Assembly (NCBI RefSeq): GCF_024585265.1
Contig: NZ_CP036533.1
Span: 5,341,001 to 5,405,000, forward strand
Length of the DNA: 64,000 nt
DNA from: Bradyrhizobium sp. WBAH42
GTDB taxonomy: Bacteria; Pseudomonadota; Alphaproteobacteria; Rhizobiales; Xanthobacteraceae
Direction: 5' to 3'
Shown here: positions 57,408-64,000 of the stretch, piece by piece
Layout: each line of letters begins with the position of its first letter
How positions within the stretch are numbered: the stretch's first letter is position 1
Position numbers and translations under genes: made by a program
The notes under the pieces: generated by a model
What the model saw: only the letters and a program-made list of their open reading frames with translations
Told to the model about the DNA's origin: nothing
Databases searched by the model: none

Positions 57408-57794
57408 CGCAACCAGTTTCCCCGGCCAACCCTTTCAGACCCGAAAAATCAGAGCCAAGATTTGAATCGACCTTGGGATTTTCTCGTCGCCTTCGAAGAC
57501 CGCCGTTGCCGTTAGAAATTTAGAGCGATTTTATTCATGGTCGGGTGTGGCCAAAAAGCGGCGGCGATGCGAACCGCCGGTTATGAGGGTTAAATCCGGG
57601 ATGGGTGTTGCACAGGCAGCACAATCGTTACCGGGAAGACACGGGTATGCTTACCATGATACTCTCGTCCAGACGGCAAGCTACAACCTCTAATTTCGCA
57701 ATGCGTGGTGCGATGACATGCGCGCAAGTGAGTCGTCCCCTCTGCCCCCTCTCGCGTCCGCGCCGGAGCGCTTCTGCCGTACGAGGCGAGCCGC
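57408..57794. other. Intergenic region upstream of ilvD
   Basis: 387 bases between ilvD and a membrane-protein gene, both on the minus strand. I see no gene, no inverted repeat of note and no riboswitch. Open frames on the plus strand are Arg/Ser-rich and lack a ribosome-binding site. The ilvD promoter should lie near 57410-57560. Confidence 0.5.
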
Positions 57795-58376
57795 TCAGGC
57801 CGACATCGCGCCTCGGCGCCCGAACGGATCGAACAGACGGACGATCTCGCAGGCGGCAACGAGCCCGGCGAGCCAGGCGGCGCTGATCAGCCCGAGACGG
57901 GCAACGACGGCGGCGGTGAACGCGTCCTCGCCACCGAGGAACGGCGTTGCCGCCAGCAGCGCGATCTCATAGGCCGCGTAGGCGGCGATGAGCGTGACCA
58001 CAAGCATCATGGGCGTGCGGCGCTGCGGCAGCATGCGGAGCACCGCGGACGCTGCCGCGGTGGACAGGAGCGCTGCGGCGCCGATCACGAGGCCCCAGGC
58101 GATGGTGTTGCCGTCAACGGGATAGTGCAAGGCTCCGAAACCGATGCCCTGGTTCACGAGCCAGGCACCGGCGATGACGAGCAGCGCGTTGCGCAATGGC
58201 AGCATCGCGGCCGCGACGACTGCAAACGCCGCGAACGGCGTTGCGCAGGCGAGCGCGAAGCTTGCAAGCGCGCATGACAAGGTCAGCAGCGCAAAGCAGA
58301 ACACCGGCGCAAGGCGCGGTGCCACCGGATCAAGCCGTAGATGGTCCGCGTGAGGCGGCACGATGCCGAGGGCCAT
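57795..58376 (-). CDS. Hypothetical multi-pass membrane protein
   Basis: A 193-residue hydrophobic protein with about six predicted transmembrane helices, rich in Ala and Leu, with small soluble ends (C-terminal FDPFGRRGAMSA). AAGGAG precedes the ATG at 58376, which is why the upstream ATG (58394) is not used. I recognise no family and no motif of a transporter. Confidence 0.65.
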   Translation of the reverse strand: MALGIVPPHADHLRLDPVAPRLAPVFCFALLTLSCALASFALACATPFAAFAVVAAAMLPLRNALLVIAGAWLVNQGIGFGALHYPVDGNTIAWGLVIGAAALLSTAAASAVLRMLPQRRTPMMLVVTLIAAYAAYEIALLAATPFLGGEDAFTAAVVARLGLISAAWLAGLVAACEIVRLFDPFGRRGAMSA

Positions 58377-58563
58377 GGATGATCTCCTTCCCATCCAATT
58401 CTAGTTCGTTTGCGGGCTTGTGACAGCCCCATCGACATCAAAACGTGGCCCGGCTCTGACGGGTAGCTGCGACCGGGCGGCGAACGTTCGGTGCGTGAAA
58501 GTGCTTGCGACGACCGCAGCTATCGCCGCGAGCCGGGCACCGGCGAACCGAGGATCGCAATCA

Positions 58564-58821
58564 TCAGGACCGTCCGCGCAAGCGTTGCGCCTGGGCCCAG
58601 GCGACTGCAACGTCGCGTGGCGGAACATCGACGCGCTTGATGGGCGTCAATTCGCCGGAGGCCGAAACGATCGCCGTCTCTTCGCGTCGGCAGCGCGTGC
58701 AGACGAAGCGGACCTCGTGCGGGGACGCCGACCAGGTCGACCGCTTCACATTGGCCGCCATCGGCCAGGCATCGCAATGCGAGCACGACACCAGAAAACG
58801 ACCGGGATCGAGCATACCCAT
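58564..58821 (-). CDS. Small zinc-ribbon-like hypothetical protein
   Basis: An 85-residue protein. Two CxxC pairs, CSHC (near 13-16) and CTRC (near 41-44), are separated by about 24 residues, suggesting a zinc ribbon. The rest is mainly polar, ending in a basic AQAQRLRGRS. GGAG lies about eight bases before the ATG. No named family is recognised. It might bind a nucleic acid. Confidence 0.6.
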   Translation of the reverse strand: MGMLDPGRFLVSCSHCDAWPMAANVKRSTWSASPHEVRFVCTRCRREETAIVSASGELTPIKRVDVPPRDVAVAWAQAQRLRGRS

Positions 58822-59011
58822 TCCATCGGACTCCGAATCCTGCCGCTTCCTTCAATGATTAATCCATGTGAATCGTTCCGGTGTCCAAGCACCGCCGGCC
58901 TTGCCTCGGGCCGCTACTGGTTCCGCGCAACCGAAGAGCGTCGGATGGCGGATTGCGTTGCGACGCTCACCGGTGGCGTCGCGGGATTGCGATCCCCTGC
59001 AAGTGCCCCGC

Positions 59012-59224
59012 TCAGCGAGCCCCCTTGAGGGTGCAGGAGGTCGTGCAGGTCACTGTCGTGCCGCGGTCGCACGTTTTGCAGGCGCTGACACACTGGTTCA
59101 TATCGCGGGGATTGTAGCTGTAGTTGCGCAACGGACAGGCCGGCGTCGTCGAGCCGGTGATGTCCTGCTCCTGATCGCAGGCCGCCGTCATGAGCGCGAA
59201 CATGATCACTGCAGCGAGGCGCAT
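59012..59224 (-). CDS. Small cysteine-rich lipoprotein
   Basis: A 70-residue protein. The lipobox in LMTAAC (C16) ends the signal peptide. The mature 55 residues contain about six cysteines (CPLRNY, CVSACKTC, CTTSC), in a pattern unlike a zinc finger but fitting a disulphide-rich small protein. AGGG precedes the ATG. No family recognised. Confidence 0.6.
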   Translation of the reverse strand: MRLAAVIMFALMTAACDQEQDITGSTTPACPLRNYSYNPRDMNQCVSACKTCDRGTTVTCTTSCTLKGAR

Positions 59225-59375
59225 GGGATTGCCCTGTCAAGCATGGCAAATCACACTCACGGGACGCGCTGCATTGCAGCGAACCCCGGCCTTCCCACCA
59301 CGAGCGTCGCCGATCAGCGATACTCGCTTGCTGCAAGGATGCGCGCCAAACGTTAAGAACGGATTTCAGCCCGGC

Positions 59376-59552
59376 TTAGGCCGCAGCCGTCGTCGCGATC
59401 GCCTGCCGGATGTCGACGGCCAGCTGACGGTACTGTTCCCCGAGCTTCAAATAGAACTCGCGCTTGCTGCTTTCGGTGGCGAGCTTGGCGATCAGCTCGC
59501 ATTCGGCGGTGAGCGTCTCGAACCGTTCCAGCCTGTCCTCAAGATGTGTCAT
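59376..59552 (-). CDS. Small helical hypothetical protein
   Basis: A 58-residue product (MTHLEDRLERFETLTAECEL... TAAA). Charged heptad-like spacing predicts two short helices or a coiled coil. GGGGAC lies about seven bases before the ATG. It sits at the 3' end of a longer frame to 60167, which runs antisense to the C-terminal part of the cyclase region and has unlike composition, so only this part is credible. Function unknown. Confidence 0.55.
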   Translation of the reverse strand: MTHLEDRLERFETLTAECELIAKLATESSKREFYLKLGEQYRQLAVDIRQAIATTAAA

Positions 59553-59674
59553 CGGCGTGTCCCCGTCAGACGCCTCAGGGACATCCAACCTAAGCCCGGG
59601 AAATAGGTCACGGCGAACATCGTTATGGAGTAGCATCTTTTTTTCCGGCGCGGCGTGCCGGACGCAAGGCATCG

Positions 59675-61411
59675 CTATTTCTGCTCCAGCCGCCACACGC
59701 CGTCCCAATTGGGATCCGGCGGGCTGGCCGCAAACTGCGCGATGCGGACGAGCATCGTGCGCGAGGGGCCGTCGCCTGGGACCGCCTCGAGCGCCGCATT
59801 GAAGGCGGCGTGCGCCTCGTCGAAACGCCGGCCGCGATAGGCGGCGAGACCATCGGCATAATGCGTGCGCAACGTCACTTGCGCCTCGGTGAGTGCGCCC
59901 GCTCTCGCCATCACCTCGAAGATCGCCTGCGGCGCGCTTTGACCCGCGACCGCCAGACGATCGATCTCGCGCAATTCGAGCCGCGATCCGATCCCGTCCG
60001 CGGTCGCCTGCGAGATCAGGATGCGGGTGCCGTAGACCTTGTTGACGGCCTCCAGCCGCGAGGCGAGGTTCACGGCATCGCCCATCACGGTGAAGCTCAT
60101 CATCAGCTCGGACCCGATGCTGCCGGTCAGGACCTCGCCGGTGGCGATGCCGATGCGCAGATCGCACGGCGCCGGCATGGCGCGGATGCCGAGCAGATCC
60201 GGCAGCTGCTTCTGCAGCGCAGGCACCTGATCGGCCATCTCGACGGCGGCAAGCCCGGCGAGCAGACCCTGCTCATCCTCCTCGATGAAGGGAGGTCCCC
60301 AATAGGACATGATGGCGTCGCCGATATATTTGTCGATGATGCCGCGATTGTTTCTGATCGGAGCGGACATCACGGTGAAGTAGTGGTTCATCACCTTGAC
60401 GAGACCGCGGGGGGTCATGCCCTCGCTCATCGAGGTGAAGCCGCTCATGTCGGAGAACATGATGGTCATCACCCGGCGCTCGCCGTCGATGGCGACCTCC
60501 GGCCGGTCGATCAGGCCCTGCACCACTTTCGGGTCGATGTAACGGCCGAAGGTCTCGCGAATGCGCTCGTTGTGCCTGAGCTGCTCGATCATGCGGTTGA
60601 AGGCGGCAGCAAGCTCGCCGATCTCGTCCTGCGTCGAGACGGTGATGGGCTTGTCGAACCGGCCCGCCTCGACCTCGCGGGCGCCGGCCAGCAGCAGCCG
60701 CACCGGGCGCGTGATGCCACTGCTCACCAGCAGCGCAAAGACAAAGCCGACGATCGCCGCGAGCAGGGTCACGACGCCCGAAACGATGATCGCCTGATGC
60801 TGGCGGCCGATCACCTGCGACGTCGAGAAATAGACCTGCGCCAGCATGTCGGCGCGGATCGCATCAATCTTCCGGTTGAACGCATCGCGCAGCGTGTCGA
60901 GGTGCTCCAGCGTGCCGCGGGCCGCAACCATATCCTTGACCTCGACCTGCTTGAGCAGTTTCGCATTGCCCTCGTCCAGATCGCGCCGCAGCTCGGTGAC
61001 GGAGCTTTCGATCCGGACGTCGAGCCGTGCCAGCGCGGCGTTGTCGGAATACGTCCTGGGGTCGTCGATGATCGCGTTGATGAGCTTGCGTGCGGCCTCG
61101 GCCTCCTGCTCGAACTTGCGGTCCAGCGCCTCGAAGTCGCGAAGGCGCGCCACATAGGCCTCCTCGTCCGACGGCGCCTCCATCCTGCTCATCACCATCC
61201 GCCGCAGTGCTAGGGCCCGCTCCAGCGAGCGGATGTTCGCACGCGCCAGATGGCTATAGGCGGGGATGTAGCGGTTGGTCAGCTCGTCGAGCAAAATGCC
61301 GACCTGGCTGGACATCACCATCGACAGGATCGAGGTGACCAGCATCAGGACGATCAATCCGAGAGCGATGCCGACGATCTTGCGCCGGATCGACTGGTTG
61401 AAAATCGGCAT
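59675..61411 (-). CDS. Membrane adenylate/guanylate cyclase
   Basis: A 578-residue class III nucleotide cyclase. It has an N-terminal membrane helix (about 12-33), a periplasmic four-helix-bundle-like sensor (about 35-205), a second helix (about 210-235), a HAMP domain (about 235-290) and a catalytic CHD (about 310-490). The CHD has the metal Asp residues in FSDMSGF and GDAIMSYW, and NLASRLE. A further C-terminal helical region with TPR-like units follows (about 495-578). It probably makes cAMP in response to an envelope signal; the signal is unknown. Confidence 0.93.
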   Translation of the reverse strand: MPIFNQSIRRKIVGIALGLIVLMLVTSILSMVMSSQVGILLDELTNRYIPAYSHLARANIRSLERALALRRMVMSRMEAPSDEEAYVARLRDFEALDRKFEQEAEAARKLINAIIDDPRTYSDNAALARLDVRIESSVTELRRDLDEGNAKLLKQVEVKDMVAARGTLEHLDTLRDAFNRKIDAIRADMLAQVYFSTSQVIGRQHQAIIVSGVVTLLAAIVGFVFALLVSSGITRPVRLLLAGAREVEAGRFDKPITVSTQDEIGELAAAFNRMIEQLRHNERIRETFGRYIDPKVVQGLIDRPEVAIDGERRVMTIMFSDMSGFTSMSEGMTPRGLVKVMNHYFTVMSAPIRNNRGIIDKYIGDAIMSYWGPPFIEEDEQGLLAGLAAVEMADQVPALQKQLPDLLGIRAMPAPCDLRIGIATGEVLTGSIGSELMMSFTVMGDAVNLASRLEAVNKVYGTRILISQATADGIGSRLELREIDRLAVAGQSAPQAIFEVMARAGALTEAQVTLRTHYADGLAAYRGRRFDEAHAAFNAALEAVPGDGPSRTMLVRIAQFAASPPDPNWDGVWRLEQK

Positions 61412-61727
61412 AGGTGCAGGGCAAACGCTGAAAGGATGAAGCGAGGGAACTCATACACCGGATTTGGCCGAGGGAACACGCGCAATCTGGCTGCTGTGAC
61501 GTCCTGCGCCGTGCGTAATCGTCGCGCGAGCCCAATCGTTAACAAAGGTTAAAACCACTGCCTCTTCCGCCGTTTCGGAAGTTCCCGAGTTCCAATCCGT
61601 ATTTTGCCGCATTGTTGCGACAGCTTGAGGGTGCGACACGATGCCGGCGCATCGTTCGATGCTTTGATTCGCAAGCCGCATGTGCGGACCTTGGTTTGTA
61701 GTGGTTTTCGCAGGGGGGGACCATCGA
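61412..61727. other. Divergent promoter region, cyclase and Slt
   Basis: 316 bases between the divergent cyclase (minus) and lytic transglycosylase (plus) genes. There are AT-richer blocks, such as GTTAACAAAGGTTAAAACC near 61540, but no clear repeat or recognised box. No credible small gene; several plus- and minus-strand frames here lack coding signals. Confidence 0.45.
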
Positions 61728-63917
61728 ATGAACCAGTGCCTACGCTCGCTCGCGTGTGTCGTTGCCGTGGCCGCAATGGCCCTCCTTCCCACCGAGCTGG
61801 CGGCGAAGAGCAATCACAAATCATCCGCGCTGAAGAAGACGCACGAGGCCAAGGCCGGCAAGCACCGCCACGCCGCCGCCGGCAAAGCGCGTCATGGCAA
61901 GCACGCCGAAGCCAAGCGCAAATCGAAGAAGACGGTCGACAAGCCCACGGACAAGCCGGCGCCGCCGCCGCTGACCGGCGATCTCGCCGCGCTGAAGGAC
62001 GCCATCGATCTGACGCGCAAGGGCAAGACCGAGGATGCGAGCGCTGCGCGCGACCGCATTGCCGATCCCGCGGGACAGAAGCTCGCCGACTGGTTCATGC
62101 TGCGCCATTCCGAGAGCACCGCGAATTTCAAGCGCTACGCCGCCTTCCTCGCGGCCAATCCCGATTGGCCGAGCAGCGCCCTGCTCCGCCGCCGCGCCGA
62201 GGCGCGGCTGTGGCAGGAGAAGGCCGACGCGGCCATCGTGCACAAGTTCACGATGGATCGGCCGACCAGCGCCAAGGGCAAGTTTGCGCTCGCGCGCGTG
62301 CTGCTCGCCGAAGGCGAGACCGACAGGGCCGCGCGGCTGGTCCGGGAAACCTGGCGCGCGGAGGAATTGTCCGAGCGCAGCGAAGAGGATTCTTACGAAG
62401 CCTTCCGTGATCTGCTCACGGCGGACGATCATCGTGCCCGCATGGACAAGCGTCTCGGCGCCAAGGATTATGTAGGCGCGCGGCGCGCGGCCAAGCGGCT
62501 CGGCGAGGATGCGCTCGCGATCGTCAAGGCATGCGCCGGCGTCACCGGCAAGGCCAACAAGGCGAAGGACTATCTCGAGGACGTCCCGGCCGAAGCACGC
62601 CGCGATCTCGGCTACGTGCTGTGCCGCGCCCAATGGCACCTGCAGAAGGACCGCATCGACGATGCCGCCGAGGTGATCCTCGCCGCCGCGCCGGACACCA
62701 TGGCGGCCCAGGACACCGACGCGTGGTGGCGCGAGCGCCGCCTGCTCGCGCGCAAGCTGCTCGACCAGGGCAAGTCCAGGACCGCCTATGATGTCGTGCG
62801 TATGGCCGCGGTGCCGGAGAAGGAAGTCTATCGCATCGACTATCACTTCATGTGCGGCTGGATCGCGCTGCGCTTTCTGAACGATCCCAGGACGGCGATG
62901 ATGCACTTCGCCGCGATCGACGAAGGCTCCGCCAATCCGATTGCGCTCTCGCGGGCCCATTACTGGCGCGGCCGCGCCGCCGAAGCCATGGGCGCGACGG
63001 CCGATGCGCGCATGAGCTATCGGGCTGCGGCGCGCTATCAGACCGCCTATTACGGCCAGCTCGCCCGCGCCAAGCTCGGCCTCGATGGAATCGAGCTGCG
63101 TCCGCCCTCGCCCGTGCTGGCTTCGGCCGAGACGCAGCTAGCGGACGAGCGCGTGCGCGCCGCCGACATGCTCTACGGCATCGGCGAGCGCGACATGGTG
63201 TTCTACTACGCCGAGGATTTCGCCAAGGCGAGCACCGATGTCACCGCGCTCGAAGCGCTCGCCGAGCTCGCCGGCCGGCGCAACGATGCGCGCGTGATGC
63301 TGGAGGTCGGCAAGACCGCGCTGGCGCGCGGGCTCGCGCTCGACCATTACGCCTTCCCGACCATCGGCATTCCCGAGCACAAGCAGGTTGCGCCTGCGAT
63401 CGAGACCAGCGTGATCTATTCGGTGGCGCGCACCGAGAGCTCGTTCGATCAGCGCGACAAGTCGCCGGCCAACGCGGTCGGGCTGATGCAGGTGACGCCG
63501 GAAGCGGGCCGCGACACCGCCAAACGTTTCGGCCTGACCTATGACTGGGACAGGATGGTGTCCGATCCCGTCTACAACACCCAGATGGGCGCGGCCGAGC
63601 TCAGCGCGCTCCTGTCGGAATATCGCGGCAACCAGATCATGACCTTCGCCGGCTACAATGCCGGCCGCGGCCGCGTGCGCGAGTGGGTGCAGGCGCGCGG
63701 CGATCCACGCGATCCCAATGTCGATCCGGTCGACTGGGTCGAGCGCATCCCGCTGTCGGAGACACGCAACTACGTCCAGCGCGTGATGGAGAACGTGCTG
63801 GTCTACCGCGCAAAATTCGAGGGCAGCGGCATGATCGCCGGCAAGAGCGACCAGCGCGTGGTGACGCACGAGGCCGGCGCAGCGGCGCCAGTGGCGACCG
63901 CAGCACCCGCTCCCTGA
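61728..63917 (+). CDS. Slt-type lytic murein transglycosylase
   Basis: A 729-residue exported peptidoglycan-cleaving enzyme like Slt70. The signal peptide runs to about residue 27, then a Lys/His/Ala-rich region (30-80) is followed by a long superhelical helical domain (about 90-560) that forms the ring. The C-terminal catalytic SLT domain (about 575-710) has the Glu in YSVARTESSFDQ, GLMQVTPEAG, and NTQMGAAEL and FAGYNAGRGRVREW. ATG 61728 begins the signal peptide. The window ends 83 bases later with nothing clear. Confidence 0.95.
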   Translation: MNQCLRSLACVVAVAAMALLPTELAAKSNHKSSALKKTHEAKAGKHRHAAAGKARHGKHAEAKRKSKKTVDKPTDKPAPPPLTGDLAALKDAIDLTRKGKTEDASAARDRIADPAGQKLADWFMLRHSESTANFKRYAAFLAANPDWPSSALLRRRAEARLWQEKADAAIVHKFTMDRPTSAKGKFALARVLLAEGETDRAARLVRETWRAEELSERSEEDSYEAFRDLLTADDHRARMDKRLGAKDYVGARRAAKRLGEDALAIVKACAGVTGKANKAKDYLEDVPAEARRDLGYVLCRAQWHLQKDRIDDAAEVILAAAPDTMAAQDTDAWWRERRLLARKLLDQGKSRTAYDVVRMAAVPEKEVYRIDYHFMCGWIALRFLNDPRTAMMHFAAIDEGSANPIALSRAHYWRGRAAEAMGATADARMSYRAAARYQTAYYGQLARAKLGLDGIELRPPSPVLASAETQLADERVRAADMLYGIGERDMVFYYAEDFAKASTDVTALEALAELAGRRNDARVMLEVGKTALARGLALDHYAFPTIGIPEHKQVAPAIETSVIYSVARTESSFDQRDKSPANAVGLMQVTPEAGRDTAKRFGLTYDWDRMVSDPVYNTQMGAAELSALLSEYRGNQIMTFAGYNAGRGRVREWVQARGDPRDPNVDPVDWVERIPLSETRNYVQRVMENVLVYRAKFEGSGMIAGKSDQRVVTHEAGAAAPVATAAPAP

Positions 63918-64000
63918 TCGACGCCGCCGGGGCTGGACGCGACGCCTGCAAGGATACGGTGCTGCGGCTCCCACGCGAGTGCAGTCGCGCAGCTAGGTGT

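Noticed and set aside
58377..58563. Possible cobalamin riboswitch upstream of the six-helix membrane protein
   Set aside because: I looked for the conserved B12-box-like core and the characteristic stems on the minus strand and did not find them.
59553..60167. Extending the small 58-residue gene upstream to a 263-residue product
   Set aside because: The upstream part is the antisense/other-frame shadow of the cyclase C-terminus, with composition unlike the conserved end.

Overview
The window looks like a core-chromosome segment of an alphaproteobacterium of the order Hyphomicrobiales, most likely Bradyrhizobium. The reasons are the high GC content, tandem small porins with the 'DLAARPYTKAP...GFYIG' mature N-terminus, an ExoR-like Sel1 protein, and the conserved blocks yajC-secD-secF-Mth938-squalene/phytoene synthase-like and dgt-argS-SPOR-nagZ-scpAB-tatABC-serS-surE-pcm-nlpD. 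Several intergenic inverted repeats also look like the short palindromic families common in that genus. I see no rRNA, tRNA, CRISPR array, prophage, transposase or plasmid gene.

Layout. 1-7 kb: ssb (minus) and uvrA (plus) point away from each other. Each has an alphaproteobacterial LexA-type box (GTTC-N7-GTTC) upstream, and three tandem porin genes with their own terminators lie between them. 7-14 kb: a DinB-fold protein, a HAD phosphatase, an MxaD-like SRPBCC protein coupled to a YVTN beta-propeller, a repeat-filled gap, a lone AAA ATPase and a five-repeat DUF1217 protein. 13.8-22.5 kb: an acyl-CoA ligase/PCC-domain pair, small secreted and membrane proteins, two paralogous mini-GNATs, an MltB-type transglycosylase and a DUF1127 mini-protein. 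22.6-31 kb: trmFO followed by an unusual kinase-like/ANL C-terminal fusion, then a CAP protein, a class V aminotransferase, a cupin, a winged-helix/TolB/TPR regulator and threonine ammonia-lyase.

30.5-35 kb holds the Sec accessory genes (yajC, secD, secF) and, downstream, homologues of the mitochondrial complex I assembly factors NDUFAF3 and NDUFAF6. 36-51 kb is a long minus-strand housekeeping run: envelope and division (NlpD-like LytM factor, SPOR protein, NagZ), Tat export (tatABC), chromosome condensation (scpAB), translation (serS, argS), protein repair and nucleotide clean-up (pcm, surE, dgt). A single-domain response regulator is set into it on the plus strand. 51-64 kb: erpA, a membrane hybrid histidine kinase, exonuclease III, an exoR-like gene overlapping ilvD, small uncharacterised proteins, a membrane adenylate/guanylate cyclase and a Slt-type lytic transglycosylase.

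The most unusual items are the kinase-like protein carrying an orphan acyl-adenylate-enzyme C-terminal domain directly after trmFO, the porin cassette set between two SOS genes, and the porin leader hairpins. The leader hairpin of porin 2 differs from that of porin 3 by a compensatory base-pair change. No defence system or obviously new multigene system is visible; most of the window is ordinary conserved chromosome.
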